Positions 41,281-51,456 of a stretch of DNA of 64,000 nt are shown here, piece after piece. Source of the stretch: Bacillus sp. SJS (lineage in GTDB: Bacteria; Bacillota; Bacilli; Bacillales; Bacillaceae); contig NZ_JAQV02000031.1 in assembly GCF_000732485.2 (NCBI RefSeq), forward strand, positions 310,001 to 374,000, given 5' to 3'. Both the position numbers and the translations under genes were made by a program. The first letter of the stretch is position 1, and each line of letters starts with the position of its first letter. A model generated the notes under the pieces. It had not been told where the DNA came from. It made no database searches and was given only the letters and a program-made list of their open reading frames with translations.

Positions 41281-44049
41281 TTAGTTAGAGGCATATTCTT
41301 TTTCTACAATGCCAGCACAGCGGACGCAAAGTCCCGGGTGGTTTTGATCCTGACCAACCTCTGGTGTTACGATCCAGCAGCGTTCGCACGTTTCGCCTTC
41401 TGCTGCTTCAACTGTAATTTTTACGTTGCTGAATTCCTGAGCGTTTTCCGGTGCAGCACTTATATCTCCGCCAAGTTCAAAACCGGAGACGATAAAGAGC
41501 TGTTTAAGATCTTCTTCTACCGATTCAAGCAGGGATTTTGCTTTTTGGTCCGGATAAAGAGTAATTTTAGCCGTCAGGGATTTTCCGATGACTTTTTCAT
41601 TCCTTGCTGTTTCAAGGGCTTTTAGTACATCGTCGCGAAGAGCCATGAATGCATCCCATTTCTCTTCCAGTGCTTCTGACTGTTCAATCTTGGTGCTTTC
41701 AGGCATATCCGTAAGCTGAACGCTTTCTGCTTTTTCAGACTCAATATGCTCCCAAACTTCATCTGCAGTATGCGGAAGAATTGGCGCCGTTAATTTGGTC
41801 AGAGCCATCAGGGTTTGATGGAGAACCGTTTGAATGGCGCGGCGGTCCGGATGATCCTTGCCCTCGATGTAAAGAACATCTTTCGCAAAATCCAGATAGA
41901 ATGCACTCAATTCAATTGTGCAGAAGTTATGGACTGCATGATAGATAACGGCAAATTCATATTCATCATATGCTTTCTTTACTTTATCAATCAGTTTATT
42001 GAGTTTAACAAGCATGTATCTGTCAACATCCCGAAGGTTTTCCCATTCTACAGCATCCGCTGGAGTAAAGTCTGCAAGGTTTCCTAACAAGAAACGGAAT
42101 GTGTTGCGGATTTTGCGGTACACCTCAGCCACTTGCTTCAGAATAGCATCGGATACCCGGACATCGGCCTGGTAGTCAACAGATGCTACCCATAGGCGAA
42201 GGATATCTCCGCCGAGCTGGTTCATGACTTTCGAAGGAACAACGACGTTCCCTACAGATTTACTCATTTTGCGGCCTTGGCCATCAAGAGCGAAGCCATG
42301 GCTTAACACTCCTTTATAAGGCGCTTTGCCTGTTACAGCTACAGCTGTGGATAAGGATGAGTTGAACCAGCCTCTATACTGATCCGATCCCTCAAGGTAC
42401 AAGTCAGCTGGACGCTGCAGGTCGTCTCGTTCCTGCAGAACGGCTTGATGAGAAGATCCGGAATCAAACCATACATCCATAATATCCGTTTCACGTGTGA
42501 AAAGACCGTTCGGGCTTCCTTCATGAGAGAATCCTTCAGGCAGCAAATCCTTTGTTTCGCGCTCGAACCAAATATTCGATCCGTGCTGGCGGAACAAATC
42601 AGATACATGGCTGATCGTTTCATCCGTGATAATTGGTTCCCCGTTTTCAGCATAGAACACTGGAATTGGAACACCCCATGCGCGCTGTCTTGAAATACAC
42701 CAGTCTCCGCGGTCTCTGACCATATTGAACAATCTTGTTTCACCCCAGGCCGGAACCCATTTCGTTTCTTTAACGGCATCAAGGAGTTCGCTGCGGAAAT
42801 CTTTAATAGAAGCAAACCACTGTGCTGTCGCTCTGAAAATGACCGGTTTTTTCGTTCTCCAGTCATGCGGATAGGAGTGGGTGAAGAACTGAAGCTTGAG
42901 CAGAGCTCCGTTTTCCTGAAGCTTTTCAGTGATTGGCTTATTTGCTTCATCATAAAATAACCCTTCAAATCCTGGAGCTTCGCTTGTCATAACACCTTTT
43001 TCATCCACTGGGCAAAGAACATCCAGTCCGTACTTCTGACCTACGATGAAGTCATCCTCCCCATGCCCTGGAGCGGTATGAACGCAGCCTGTTCCTGCAT
43101 CAGTCGTAATGTGGTCGCCGAGCACAACGAGGGATTCTCTTCCGTAAATCGGATGCTTTGCAGAGATTCTTTCCATCTCTTTCCCTTTAATCGTACGTAC
43201 AAGTTCATGATTTTCCCATTCCAGCTCTTTTGCTACGGAATGAAGAAGCTCTGATGCGATGACATATTTTGATCCGTTTGCACGGACTACACTGTACTCC
43301 AGGTCAGGATGGACAGCGATTCCCAGGTTTGCCGGAATGGTCCAAGGAGTTGTTGTCCAGATGATGATCTTTTCATCTTCTTCAAGCACGCCTTTTCCAT
43401 CTGCTACGTCAAAAGCAACAAAGATGGAAGGAGATTTTTTATCCTGATATTCAATCTCAGCTTCAGCAAGAGCTGATTCGCTGGACGGAGACCAGTATAC
43501 TGGCTTTTTGCCTTTATAGATGTACCCTTTTTTAGCCATTTCGCCAAATACAAGGATTTGCTGTGCTTCATATTCAGGTTGCAGGGTTACGTATGGATTA
43601 TCCCAATCTCCCCTTACTCCTAAACGTTTAAATTGCTCCCGCTGGCCATTGATCTGCTCCCATGCATACTCTTCGCAAAGCTTGCGGAATTCGGCAACAG
43701 ACATTTCCTTGCGGTTTACTTTTTTATTTTTCGTCAATGCTGTTTCAATTGGAAGACCGTGCGTGTCCCAGCCGGGTACATAAGGGGCATTGTAGCCGCT
43801 CATGGATTTGTAGCGGACGATAAAATCCTTAAGGATTTTATTTAGAGCGTGGCCCATGTGGATATCTCCGTTTGCATATGGAGGTCCATCGTGCAGGATG
43901 AAGAGCGGGCGGTCTTTTGTATGCTCCTGAACCATTTTATAAATATTCATCTTTTCCCATTTTTCCTGCATTTCAGGTTCACGCTTTGGTAAATTTCCGC
44001 GCATCGGAAATTCTGTTTTAGGCATGAGCAGCGTATCTTTGTAATCCAT
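41281..44049 (-). CDS. ileS: Isoleucyl-tRNA synthetase
   Basis: Charges tRNA-Ile and edits valine. 922 residues from ATG 44049 ([15 protein letters not shown]), with AGGAGG 7 nt upstream. HMGH at 64-67 is the class I HIGH motif, with [12 protein letters not shown] for KMSKS. A CP1 editing domain lies between them, and the C-terminal zinc finger CERCW...CVRC is present. The longer open frame runs into the T-box leader and is rejected. Under T-box control. Confidence 0.97.
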   Translation of the reverse strand: MDYKDTLLMPKTEFPMRGNLPKREPEMQEKWEKMNIYKMVQEHTKDRPLFILHDGPPYANGDIHMGHALNKILKDFIVRYKSMSGYNAPYVPGWDTHGLPIETALTKNKKVNRKEMSVAEFRKLCEEYAWEQINGQREQFKRLGVRGDWDNPYVTLQPEYEAQQILVFGEMAKKGYIYKGKKPVYWSPSSESALAEAEIEYQDKKSPSIFVAFDVADGKGVLEEDEKIIIWTTTPWTIPANLGIAVHPDLEYSVVRANGSKYVIASELLHSVAKELEWENHELVRTIKGKEMERISAKHPIYGRESLVVLGDHITTDAGTGCVHTAPGHGEDDFIVGQKYGLDVLCPVDEKGVMTSEAPGFEGLFYDEANKPITEKLQENGALLKLQFFTHSYPHDWRTKKPVIFRATAQWFASIKDFRSELLDAVKETKWVPAWGETRLFNMVRDRGDWCISRQRAWGVPIPVFYAENGEPIITDETISHVSDLFRQHGSNIWFERETKDLLPEGFSHEGSPNGLFTRETDIMDVWFDSGSSHQAVLQERDDLQRPADLYLEGSDQYRGWFNSSLSTAVAVTGKAPYKGVLSHGFALDGQGRKMSKSVGNVVVPSKVMNQLGGDILRLWVASVDYQADVRVSDAILKQVAEVYRKIRNTFRFLLGNLADFTPADAVEWENLRDVDRYMLVKLNKLIDKVKKAYDEYEFAVIYHAVHNFCTIELSAFYLDFAKDVLYIEGKDHPDRRAIQTVLHQTLMALTKLTAPILPHTADEVWEHIESEKAESVQLTDMPESTKIEQSEALEEKWDAFMALRDDVLKALETARNEKVIGKSLTAKITLYPDQKAKSLLESVEEDLKQLFIVSGFELGGDISAAPENAQEFSNVKITVEAAEGETCERCWIVTPEVGQDQNHPGLCVRCAGIVEKEYASN

Positions 44050-44129
44050 TCTTTTTCCTCCTATGTGTAGGCACTTTTTAATAACCTTGACAAGCGGTTT
44101 GTATTGAAAAATCAAAATTGAATCTGAAA

Positions 44130-44375
44130 AATACAAAAAAGCCTTCTCATCCCTGGAAAGGGACGAGAAGGCTTGCTTCACGCGGTACCACCCTTATAGA
44201 TGCAAAAACACATCCACTTAAGCATTCTTATCGGGAATGAGGCGCCCTCCTTACTCGTTCATTTCAGGAAGGAACTCAAGGGTGATCTTCATCTGAATTC
44301 TTTAGCCGGGCTCCCACCATCCCCGGTTCGCTTCGTAAAGGGTTCATTCAGACTACTTTCCCTGTCATCGTCGAG
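44130..44375 (-). promoter_or_regulatory. T-box leader, isoleucine-specific
   Basis: The minus strand carries GGGAAAGTAGT at the base of stem I (about 44355-44365), AGCGAACCGGGGATGGTGGGAG and the T-box AAGGGTGGTACCGCGTG (44179-44195). The terminator AAGCCTTCTC/GAGAAGGCTT (44139-44174) ends in TTTTTTG. In the specifier loop GAAG-ATC-A the codon ATC (44284-44286) reads isoleucine, matching ileS. Uncharged tRNA-Ile prevents termination. Confidence 0.95.
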
Positions 44376-44396
44376 TCATATTTTGATTGTGCTCAA

Positions 44397-44426
44397 ATTA
44401 TATGCGAATTGCCATGAAAAAGTCAA
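44397..44426 (-). promoter_or_regulatory. ileS promoter
   Basis: TTGACT (44421-44426) and TATAAT (44397-44402), spacing 18 bp. The -35 hexamer overlaps the divIVA stop codon (44423-44425), and no terminator separates divIVA from this leader. Confidence 0.85.
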
Positions 44427-44938
44427 GAACGGTATTTAGCTTCTTCTTCTTCACCTGTATAAATGCTGTCCACTTCATACTCAAGAAGATGATCCCAATC
44501 ATCATTTTTCAAAAGATCCAGCTGTGCTTCAATCAGCATTTGGAATCGCGTCCGGAACACTTTGGACTGTTTTTTCAGCTCTTCAATTTCCATCGCTACC
44601 TTGCGGGATTTTGAAAGAGATTCATTGATGATGCGGTCAGCATTCTTTTCTGCTTCTTTAATTATAAGCTTTGATTCCTTTTGAGCGTTGCGCTTTACTT
44701 CTTCAGCGGTTTCCTGTGCAATCAGGATCGATTTATTTAATGTCTCTTCGATGACCGTATAGTGGCTCAGCCTTTCTTCCATCTCTGCAACACGGGTTTC
44801 GAATTCCTTTTTATCACGGAGCACCATTTCATAATCTTTAATAACCTGATCCAAAAATTCGTTTACTTCATCTTCGTCATAACCGCGGAATCCTTTATTA
44901 AATTCCTTATTATGAATATCAAGCGGTGTTAAAGGCAC
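44423..44938 (-). CDS. divIVA: Cell division / septum site protein DivIVA
   Basis: Coiled-coil protein that marks negatively curved membrane at poles and septa; it recruits MinJ and, in sporulation, RacA. 171 residues from GTG 44938, starting (M)PLTPLDIHNKEFNKGFRGYDEDEVNEFLDQV; the rest is coiled coil (ADRIINESLSKSRK). GGAGGTG lies 6 nt before this GTG; the in-frame ATGs upstream would place that site inside the gene. Confidence 0.95.
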   Translation of the reverse strand: MPLTPLDIHNKEFNKGFRGYDEDEVNEFLDQVIKDYEMVLRDKKEFETRVAEMEERLSHYTVIEETLNKSILIAQETAEEVKRNAQKESKLIIKEAEKNADRIINESLSKSRKVAMEIEELKKQSKVFRTRFQMLIEAQLDLLKNDDWDHLLEYEVDSIYTGEEEEAKYRS

Positions 44939-45030
44939 AAAGGCCACCTCCATATGTATCGTTTGCACTCCTGCATACCATTATAATTTATTATTCGGCA
45001 ATTATGGGGCAAATCCTCCAAAATTCAAGA

Positions 45031-45807
45031 TTATTTTTGCCTGCCGTAAAGAAGTCTGATTTTATCTTTTTTCGTGCGTCCTAAAATCTCTGTCACTTTG
45101 CTGCGGCCGAACCCTCTTACTGAAATTCTGTCGCCTTCCTGGCATTCCATCGATCCCTGCTCCGCAGTACGCCAATTTACTTTAACTTGTCCTGCCTGCA
45201 AAAGCGGCTGCACTTTCTGTCTTGAGATTCCATATATAGCCGCTATCACCGCATCCAGTCTGAGTGAGCTAACGGTAGAAGAGAATTCACTCCACTCATC
45301 ATACTTGATGATCGCCTTTGAAAAATCAATTTTCTTCAGCTCAACCTTTGCTTTCCCAATCTCAGTCAGCTGCAGTCTTAAGAAATCGTCCATTTCTTCT
45401 GCAGCGACAAGCTGAATGTTCTCACCCTCGATCAATATATCTCCATATTTTGATCGTTTAAGGCCGATAGACATGAGAGCGCCGAGCACTTGCCTGTGTT
45501 CCAGGGTAATAAATTTTGAAGGGTAGCCTATTTGGAATAAGCTTAATGCAAAGTCTTCATGCTCCGGCTCCAAATACTCTGGATAAAGCAGGGCCCGTTT
45601 TCTTTCCGACTGAGGGGTACCTCCTTGAAAAGCCGCCTTTACTTCCTTTTGATCACCGATAAGAGAACGGACAATTTCCTGTTCCCTCGGGTCCAGAAAG
45701 TCAGTCAGCTTCGGGCTGTATGAGGAAAGAACATAATCCCTCCAGCCAATCACTTTCTCAATAAAATCACGTTCATCTTCTCTAAAATGCTGAAATAAAT
45801 CTGTCAT
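45031..45807 (-). CDS. ylmH: S4-domain RNA-binding protein YlmH
   Basis: About 258 residues. The N-terminal part (MTDLFQHFREDERDFIEKV...LTDFLDPREQEIV) is family-specific; an S4 domain lies at about 180-245 (RLDAVIAAIYGISRQKVQPLLQAGQVKVN). Recent work in B. subtilis links YlmH to ribosome quality control on 50S subunits, along with RqcH. ATG 45807 fits the family N-terminus best; ATG 45813 and GTG 45816 are also in frame. It is in the sepF-divIVA cluster. Confidence 0.92.
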   Translation of the reverse strand: MTDLFQHFREDERDFIEKVIGWRDYVLSSYSPKLTDFLDPREQEIVRSLIGDQKEVKAAFQGGTPQSERKRALLYPEYLEPEHEDFALSLFQIGYPSKFITLEHRQVLGALMSIGLKRSKYGDILIEGENIQLVAAEEMDDFLRLQLTEIGKAKVELKKIDFSKAIIKYDEWSEFSSTVSSLRLDAVIAAIYGISRQKVQPLLQAGQVKVNWRTAEQGSMECQEGDRISVRGFGRSKVTEILGRTKKDKIRLLYGRQK

Positions 45808-45857
45808 TTGCATCACCGCTTCATTAATTGGAAAAAGGGACTATGACGTCCCTTTCA

Positions 45858-46121
45858 TTACGCAATCATATAGTATAGAGACCTCAATCCGCCTTGTGCC
45901 AGGTTTAGTACAAGGATCGCCGCTATTGGAGAGAGATCAATCATGCCTAGAGAAGGAATTATTCTGCGAAACGGTTCTAAAAAGGGTTCGCAAACCGACT
46001 CTAGAATTTGTCCGAATCTGCTCTCCTTGGCATTAGGAAACCAGGACATGAGAATATAAATGATGATGGCATACGAATATACCTGAAGCAAAGATCCTAA
46101 TACTGAAAACACGATGTCCAT
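45858..46121 (-). CDS. ylmG: YggT family membrane protein YlmG
   Basis: 87 residues with two membrane helices (about 5-27 and 62-84) and the family motif YSYAIIIYILMSWFPNAKES...EPFLEPFRRIIPSLGMIDLSP. YggT proteins are encoded next to sepF throughout Firmicutes, cyanobacteria and plastid ancestors. A role in division or nucleoid/membrane organisation is suggested by this, without known mechanism. Confidence 0.92.
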   Translation of the reverse strand: MDIVFSVLGSLLQVYSYAIIIYILMSWFPNAKESRFGQILESVCEPFLEPFRRIIPSLGMIDLSPIAAILVLNLAQGGLRSLYYMIA

Positions 46122-46127
46122 TGTCCA

Positions 46128-46571
46128 TTACCACCTTTGAGGTTCATCTTCAACTGCCAGTTCGGAGATGGTTCCTGATACGTCCACATTATCTGGAGTA
46201 CAAAGAAAAATATTCATTCCGATTTTTTGGATATCTCCGCCAATTGCATATACAGTCCCGCTCAGGAAATCAACGATCCGTTTTGCCTGATCATGCTGAA
46301 TACGCTGAAGATTAACAACAATCGCTCGGCGGTTTTTAAGCTGATCAGCTATATCCTGGGCTTCAGAGTATGCGCGAGGCTCACATAGGACTACTTTAGA
46401 GGATTTTTGAAGACTTTGCAAACTTACTACGTTTTGCTTTCCTTCTTTTCTTAGAGCTTGCGGATCGGGAGTCAAATATTCCTCCTCCTCCTCATAGCTT
46501 TGTTTATCATTATATTCATATTCCTCTTCATCAAGAGCAAAAAAATTCTTGAAGCGGTTTTTTATACTCAT
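46128..46571 (-). CDS. sepF: Cell division protein SepF
   Basis: Forms rings that bind the FtsZ tail and anchor it to the membrane. 147 residues: N-terminal amphipathic helix [13 protein letters not shown], an acidic linker (about 15-45), and a core domain with [32 protein letters not shown] and [30 protein letters not shown] is in front of the ATG. Confidence 0.96.
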   Translation of the reverse strand: MSIKNRFKNFFALDEEEYEYNDKQSYEEEEEYLTPDPQALRKEGKQNVVSLQSLQKSSKVVLCEPRAYSEAQDIADQLKNRRAIVVNLQRIQHDQAKRIVDFLSGTVYAIGGDIQKIGMNIFLCTPDNVDVSGTISELAVEDEPQRW

Positions 46572-46589
46572 TTTGACACCTCCTGTAAA

Positions 46590-47258
46590 TTATCCTACAA
46601 GAGAAGAGCCGATTCGGATGAAAGTAGCTCCCTCTTCAATGGCAATTATATAATCGTTTGACATTCCCATAGAAAGCTCTGTGCATGGTGCATAGGCCAG
46701 ACCCAGGCCTTGCACTTCTTCCTTAAGCTCTCTCAGGCGCTGAAAAGTCCGGCGGATCGCTGAGGTGTCGTCAGTGTTGGGAGCCATCGTCATCAAACCG
46801 GCAATCTGAATGGACGGATATTCGCTGCATGCTCTGATAAATGAAATGGTTTCTTCCGGCTTCATTCCATGCTTGGATTCTTCACCGGATGTATTGACCT
46901 GAACAAAACATCGAACGGGTGCTTCTGCACGCTTATCGATCTCTTTAGCGAGGGAAAGGCGATCCAGTGAATGTATGTATGAAACCTTATCGATTATTTG
47001 TTTTACTTTTCTTGATTGCAGGGAACCGATAAAATGCCAAATTGCTTTATGGCCAATGAGTTCGTATTTCTCTGAAAGACCCTCATCCCGATTTTCTCCC
47101 AAATGAAGAATACCGGCTTCAATGGCCTCCTGGGCCCGCTCAGCTGTAACGTATTTGGTTACGGCAACGAGGTGGACTTCCTCAGGATTCCGGCCCGCCT
47201 GTCTGCAAGCTTTGATGATGTTCTCTTTGATGACAGACAGATTTTCTTTTACTTCCAA
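46590..47258 (-). CDS. ylmE: YggS-family PLP homeostasis protein (YlmE)
   Basis: 222 residues; fold type III PLP-binding barrel with no known catalytic activity, keeping vitamin B6 and amino acid pools balanced. PLP lysine K35 lies in [33 protein letters not shown] near the C-terminus holds the phosphate. TTG start at 47258, 0 nt after the ylmD stop, with AGGAGGG upstream. Confidence 0.94.
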   Translation of the reverse strand: MEVKENLSVIKENIIKACRQAGRNPEEVHLVAVTKYVTAERAQEAIEAGILHLGENRDEGLSEKYELIGHKAIWHFIGSLQSRKVKQIIDKVSYIHSLDRLSLAKEIDKRAEAPVRCFVQVNTSGEESKHGMKPEETISFIRACSEYPSIQIAGLMTMAPNTDDTSAIRRTFQRLRELKEEVQGLGLAYAPCTELSMGMSNDYIIAIEEGATFIRIGSSLVG

Positions 47259-48089
47259 TCAGGAGCCCTCCTCTTTCAATCCTATAAAGCCAATCATTCT
47301 GCCTGTCTTTCCATTGTCCCTGCGGTGTGAGAAAAACAATTGATCCTCACAGCTTGTACAACGGCCTGATACGGCAATATTTTCTCTATTTAATCCGGCT
47401 TTCACCAGCAACGCTTCGTTAAGTGCTTTCAGGTCAAGGAAATATTGACCTGCCCCCGCTTCCTTGTAAGGAACCTCTTCAACTGGGTCGAAATGCTTGT
47501 TGACTTCTTCGATTACACGTTCATCTACCTTGTAGCAGCATGAACCAATAGACGGCCCGATAACCGCATGAATCCGGTCTAATCGGGCACCTTCCGCTTC
47601 TATCCACCTGCTGATCATGGCTTGGCCAATGTTGAGGACGCTTCCTTTCCATCCGGCATGAGCCACTCCGATAAGATTCGCTGCCTCTTCATAAAAAAAG
47701 ATTGGCACACAATCTGCGAAGGCAAGTGCAAGCATCGTATCTGCTTTATCTGTATAGATCCCGTCGGCAGCATGTATCGCAGCTTCGTATTCGAAAGCGC
47801 CGTCTCCACGATTTTCTTTCTCCGCTTTCACGATCCGGCTCCTGTGAACCTGATCTGCAAAGACCCAGTTCCGGAGCGGAATGGACGTTTCTAATGCACA
47901 GATTTTTCTATTAGCCACTACATCTGCGGGATCATCGTTTACATGAAGCCCCATATTTAAAGTGGAAAAATGAGAGGTGCTGACGCCTCCGTTTTTTACC
48001 GTAAATCCTGCAATGATAGAAGAATTGATTGTCGTAAAGCCGTCCAGGCTCAAAAAAGTCTCTCGATCCTTTATAAATGGCTCCATCAT
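47259..48089 (-). CDS. ylmD: Purine nucleoside phosphorylase / peptidoglycan editing factor PgeF family (YlmD)
   Basis: 276 residues of the YfiH/DUF152 (multicopper polyphenol oxidoreductase-like) family. The metal site residues are in GVAHAGWKGSVLNI, SIGSCCYKVDERV and GRCTSCEDQLFFSHRRD. Members have been reported as purine nucleoside phosphorylases and as a factor that removes wrongly placed L-Ser in E. coli stem peptides. GGAG is 9 nt before the ATG. First gene of the ylmD-divIVA cluster. The 123-nt gap upstream has no clear promoter. Confidence 0.92.
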   Translation of the reverse strand: MMEPFIKDRETFLSLDGFTTINSSIIAGFTVKNGGVSTSHFSTLNMGLHVNDDPADVVANRKICALETSIPLRNWVFADQVHRSRIVKAEKENRGDGAFEYEAAIHAADGIYTDKADTMLALAFADCVPIFFYEEAANLIGVAHAGWKGSVLNIGQAMISRWIEAEGARLDRIHAVIGPSIGSCCYKVDERVIEEVNKHFDPVEEVPYKEAGAGQYFLDLKALNEALLVKAGLNRENIAVSGRCTSCEDQLFFSHRRDNGKTGRMIGFIGLKEEGS

Positions 48090-48212
48090 AATATCAATCT
48101 CCTTTTCGACAAAATCCCTAGATGAATGCTTTTATTTTACCACATCTTTCCCTTCAAGTTCATAAAATAAAGGGCAAAATTAATCATTTATGGCATTATT
48201 TCATGAGCTTTA

Positions 48213-48464
48213 TTAAAGCGGAGTATCCTGAGAAGACATTCTTACTAAAATTACATCTTCCCCAATCTTTACTATGTTTCGCCATGGGATAACAAATTCC
48301 TCTTCTCTGCCGAAGAAACCCATCATTTTGCCCGGTCCGGTTATGATAATAGCCTGTATTTTTCCAGTTGTAACATTAATGTCGAAGTCTCCAATGCTTC
48401 CAAGTTTTTTCCCGTCTGACACATTTACAATATCCTTTGTTTGAAACTCGGAAATGTTCATCAT
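48213..48464 (-). CDS. ylmC: YlmC/YmxH family sporulation PRC-barrel protein
   Basis: 83 residues from ATG 48464 (MMNISEFQTKDIVNVSDGKKLGSIGDFDIN), with GAGGAG 8 nt upstream. A single PRC-barrel-like domain: DFDINVTTGKIQAIII and EFVIPWRNIVKIGEDVILV. The family is confined to endospore formers and annotated as sporulation-related; its mechanism is unknown. Confidence 0.88.
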   Translation of the reverse strand: MMNISEFQTKDIVNVSDGKKLGSIGDFDINVTTGKIQAIIITGPGKMMGFFGREEEFVIPWRNIVKIGEDVILVRMSSQDTPL

Positions 48465-48583
48465 GTTTACCGCTCCTCTCAAACAAGTCTTTTACTATTC
48501 AATGTATGAAAGGATTCGGTTAGTATTCGCACACAATCATTAGCAGGAGATTGGGTTTTAAAAAAAGCTTTGTTAAACCAGGC

Positions 48584-48662
48584 TGTTGATTGAGCATCTG
48601 CGGGGTCTCACCAGTCCCGTTGCTCTCAGCTCGGAGTCCAGCGCCCTCCACTCCAATCAACA
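48584..48662. repeat. Bacillus intergenic repeat, copy 2 (79 bp)
   Basis: Bounded by TGTTGATT and AATCAACA (8-bp inverted ends). The minus strand contains GGTGAGACCCCGCAGAT and GGACTCCGAGC, shared with copy 1 at 15562-15654. It lies in the spacer between sigG and ylmC, downstream of the sigG terminator. The copies differ in the ends (AATCAGCC against AATCAACA) and in internal length. Confidence 0.75.
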
Positions 48663-48700
48663 CTTGTTGTAAAATCAGCATAAATGTATAACATTGCCTA

Positions 48701-48735
48701 AATAAAAGGGGATCCTCCGTTTCCGGCAGGATCCC
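48701..48735 (-). terminator. sigG terminator
   Basis: GGGATCCTGCCG (48724-48735) with CGGAGGATCCC (48709-48719), one bulged base and a GAAA loop, then CTTTTATTT. Confidence 0.88.
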
Positions 48736-48750
48736 TCAGGCTTGTCCAGC

Positions 48751-49530
48751 TTACTGCTGAATATTTTTATTCATTTGCTTGATTGCTGCTTTTTCCAGCC
48801 TCGATACCTGTGCTTGGGAGATTCCTATTTCATCAGCAACCTCCATTTGTGTTTTACCTTGAAAAAACCGCTTTCTTAAAATGAGTTTTTCCCTATCGTT
48901 AAGTCGCCTCATTCCTTCCTTTAAGGCGAGCTCTTCGATCCACTGGATATCCCGGTTCCGCTCATCACTCAGCTGATCCATTACATAAATTGGATCGCCT
49001 CCGTCATTGTAAATCGGCTCGAATAATGAAACTGGATCCTGAATAGCATCAAGCGCGAAAACAATTTCTTCGTGGGGAACCTCAAGCACTTTTGCTATTT
49101 CTTCTGCGGATGGTTCTCTTGATGTCTGAGTCATCAGCTTTTCCCTCACCTGCAGGGCTTTATAGGCGATGTCCCTTAATGACCTGGAAACCCTAATCGG
49201 ATTATTATCGCGCAAATAGCGTCTGATTTCCCCTATAATCATAGGCACAGCATAGGTTGAAAATTTCACATTCTGTCCCAGGTCGAAATTATCAATGGAT
49301 TTCATAAGGCCAATACAGCCAACCTGAAACAAGTCATCGACAAATTCTCCTCTGTTGTTAAAACGCTGGATGACACTCAAGACAAGCCTGAGGTTTCCAT
49401 TTACGAGTTTTTCTCTTGCTGAACTTTCCCCGCTTTGCATCTCTCTGAAGAGAATTCGCATTTCTTCATTTTTTAATACGGGAAGCTTTGACGTGTCTAC
49501 TCCGCAAATCTCTACTTTATTTCGTGTCAC
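48751..49530 (-). CDS. sigG: RNA polymerase sporulation sigma factor SigG
   Basis: Late forespore sigma factor. 259 residues from GTG 49530, with GGAGG 7 nt upstream; starts (M)TRNKVEICGVDTSKLPVLKNEEM, the anti-sigma-sensitive N-terminus of SigG. Region 2 has FNNRGEFVDDLFQVGCIGLMKSIDNFDL; region 4.2 ends MEVADEIGISQAQVSRLEKAAI. The open frame extends upstream through the promoter and is not coding there. Confidence 0.97.
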   Translation of the reverse strand: MTRNKVEICGVDTSKLPVLKNEEMRILFREMQSGESSAREKLVNGNLRLVLSVIQRFNNRGEFVDDLFQVGCIGLMKSIDNFDLGQNVKFSTYAVPMIIGEIRRYLRDNNPIRVSRSLRDIAYKALQVREKLMTQTSREPSAEEIAKVLEVPHEEIVFALDAIQDPVSLFEPIYNDGGDPIYVMDQLSDERNRDIQWIEELALKEGMRRLNDREKLILRKRFFQGKTQMEVADEIGISQAQVSRLEKAAIKQMNKNIQQ

Positions 49531-49566
49531 ATCTTTCCCTCCAGTCAGGAGCTGCTGTACAAAAAA

Positions 49567-49596
49567 CAGTATTTCCTGGAGTTGGAAAAATATGCA
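49567..49596 (-). promoter_or_regulatory. Sigma-F/sigma-G type promoter of sigG
   Basis: TGCATA (49591-49596) and AATACTG (49567-49573), spacing 17 bp, on the minus strand. This fits the forespore consensus (TGnATA / CATACTA) and the position of the B. subtilis sigG promoter. It lies downstream of the sigE terminator. Confidence 0.8.
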
Positions 49597-49639
49597 CATA
49601 GAAAAGACGCTAAAATTTCAAGAAAACTATTTTCCCCAA

Positions 49640-49671
49640 ATAAAAAAAGGGTTTTTCGACCCTTTTTATTT
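49640..49671 (-). terminator. sigE terminator
   Basis: AAAAAGGGT/ACCCTTTTT hairpin at about 49646-49669, followed by TTTATTTG on the minus strand. It separates the mother-cell spoIIGA-sigE transcript from sigG. Confidence 0.85.
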
Positions 49672-49679
49672 AAAAATTT

Positions 49680-50399
49680 TTACACCATTTTATTAAATTC
49701 TTTTCTTAACCGTTTGATAATGCGCTTTTCCAGCCTCGAAATATACGATTGAGAGATCCCCAGCATATCGGCTACATCCTTTTGCGTTTTTTCTTCGCCG
49801 CCCTGTAAGCCAAACCGCAGCTCCATAATTTGCTTTTCCCTGTCGTTCAGCTGCTGAAGAGCTTTTAGGAGAAGCTTACGGTCAACATTTGCTTCGAGAT
49901 CCTTCGTAATAATATCATCATCTGTTCCGAGAACATCCGATAGGAGAAGCTCATTTCCGTCCCAGTCAATATTGAGCGGTTCATCAAAAGAAACTTCGGA
50001 TCGGATTTTATTGTTTCTTCTCAAATACATGAGGATTTCATTTTCGATGCATCTGGATGCATATGTAGCCAGTTTGATTTTCTTCTCAGGATTAAATGTG
50101 TTGACTGCCTTAATCAGACCAATCGTGCCGATGCTGATCAAGTCCTCGATATTAATACCTGTATTCTCAAATTTTCTGGCAATATAAACGACTAGCCGCA
50201 AGTTTCTTTCAATGAGGATTGCTCTGGCAGCCTGGTCTCCTGTTGGAAGCTTCTTTAGAAGGATTTCTTCCTCATCTTTATTAAGGGGGGGAGGCAGAGC
50301 CTCACTTCCTCCAATGTAATAAATCTCATCTGTCTTAAAGCCCAGCTTCGTTAATAATTTGTACCACCAATACGTCATTCTCAGCCTAAGGTTTTTCAT
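49680..50399 (-). CDS. sigE: RNA polymerase sporulation sigma factor SigE (pro-form)
   Basis: Early mother-cell sigma factor, made as an inactive membrane-bound precursor. 239 residues. The N-terminal pro-sequence (about 1-27, [30 protein letters not shown]) is amphipathic and is cut by SpoIIGA. Region 2 ([25 protein letters not shown]) and region 4.2 ([21 protein letters not shown]) are intact. 42 nt after spoIIGA. Confidence 0.97.
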   Translation of the reverse strand: MKNLRLRMTYWWYKLLTKLGFKTDEIYYIGGSEALPPPLNKDEEEILLKKLPTGDQAARAILIERNLRLVVYIARKFENTGINIEDLISIGTIGLIKAVNTFNPEKKIKLATYASRCIENEILMYLRRNNKIRSEVSFDEPLNIDWDGNELLLSDVLGTDDDIITKDLEANVDRKLLLKALQQLNDREKQIMELRFGLQGGEEKTQKDVADMLGISQSYISRLEKRIIKRLRKEFNKMV

Positions 50400-50441
50400 C
50401 TTATTCCCCCTTCTAAAAGTCCAAAACGCGAGTAAACTTAT

Positions 50442-51365
50442 TTAAGACACATGTGCAGATGATGGCCCCTGGAGCATTTGAGGATGAACAATGCAAGTGA
50501 AATCTCCATCAGCTGATAGCTGTGAGGAGCTTAAGCCGATAATGGCTTTTTTCACGTTTACTTCTTCTTTTTCTGTTTGAATTTTTAAAGAGTCCGGCTT
50601 TAGGCCGATAAGAAATTGATTTTGCTGTCCGACTCCCCTGTAAGGAATAATCCGTATTCTTAGCTGCCAATGATCATCCAGCTCAGGAGTATCGTCCAGA
50701 ATATTTCCTGACATCACTTTGTCTGTTAAAGCTTTAGGGAGCAGCCCGGCAAGTTTGTCCGTATCTGCAATCATGACAGGCGTTCTTGTGATGGGATCAA
50801 ATAGTTGATTTCCGCTGTCGATCAGTCCGGTCATTGGGAGAATTGTTTCTCCAAAGACGGCTGTTACCTTTACGATTTCATGATACTGGAGTTTTTTAAC
50901 TTGCACGTCCTTTCCGCGCCCTGCTGAAAACAGCCAAAGCAGAGGAAAGCCAATAACAACAAAAATCCACGTAATCGGATCACCGAAGCCTGTTGTCTGG
51001 GTCATTAATATCCCATTGGTTAAATAGCTGTCTTGCTGCAGAAAATAATGGGCTCCAATAATTCCGCCTCCAAGAGCGAACGTTGAAAAGTAAAACATAA
51101 ACCAGTTCTGCAAAAAGTATTTAAACCTTACAAAGCCAAAAGCAGACCAAACCATAAGGACAGAGATGAAAAGCTTTCCTGCAGGATGACTGAAGAACGG
51201 CCCAAGGGGTGTAAACATAAAAAGAATGATAGCTGAACCTATGAAACCGCCCAATAAAAGCCTATACCAAACTTTTGGCCTCTTCAGTAAGGAAGCAGTA
51301 AGCATCAGAAGAAACAGATCAAAAAGGAAATTAAGCATCCATATGACATCTAAATATACGGACAA
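50442..51365 (-). CDS. spoIIGA: Sporulation sigma-E factor processing peptidase SpoIIGA
   Basis: Membrane-bound aspartic protease that activates pro-SigE on receiving the SpoIIR signal from the forespore. 307 residues: five membrane helices in about 1-155, then a cytoplasmic protease domain with the single DSG active site in TGLIDSGNQLFDPITRTP; a dimer forms the full site. TTG start at 51365, GAGGG 7 nt upstream. In B. subtilis bpr lies between this gene and ftsZ; here it is missing. Confidence 0.95.
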   Translation of the reverse strand: MSVYLDVIWMLNFLFDLFLLMLTASLLKRPKVWYRLLLGGFIGSAIILFMFTPLGPFFSHPAGKLFISVLMVWSAFGFVRFKYFLQNWFMFYFSTFALGGGIIGAHYFLQQDSYLTNGILMTQTTGFGDPITWIFVVIGFPLLWLFSAGRGKDVQVKKLQYHEIVKVTAVFGETILPMTGLIDSGNQLFDPITRTPVMIADTDKLAGLLPKALTDKVMSGNILDDTPELDDHWQLRIRIIPYRGVGQQNQFLIGLKPDSLKIQTEKEEVNVKKAIIGLSSSQLSADGDFTCIVHPQMLQGPSSAHVS

Positions 51366-51423
51366 TGTCTAACCCTCTTCCATGACAGGTTCCAGATTGT
51401 CTAAATAGCAGGATATAGCCCTA

Positions 51424-51456
51424 AGTATAATGAGATCGTCCGAGGAAGTCTGTCAA
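51424..51456 (-). promoter_or_regulatory. Candidate Spo0A-activated promoter of spoIIGA
   Basis: TTGACA (51451-51456) and TATACT (51424-51429) on the minus strand, near consensus but 21 bp apart. The B. subtilis spoIIG promoter has the same hexamers with overlong (22 bp) spacing and depends on Spo0A. A 0A-box-like TCCGACA (51496-51502) lies about 40 bp upstream. Confidence 0.7.

Noticed and set aside
44050-44181. N-terminal extension of ileS
   Set aside because: This segment is the T-box antiterminator/terminator region; the ATG at 44049 has the ribosome site and the family N-terminus.
48105-48111. Perfect Spo0A box TGTCGAA before ylmD
   Set aside because: A 7-mer is expected several times by chance in 64 kb; it lies between a doubtful -10 and the ribosome site, with no supporting element.
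49531-49599. N-terminal extension of sigG
   Set aside because: It covers the forespore promoter region; the GTG at 49530 with GGAGG matches the known SigG start.
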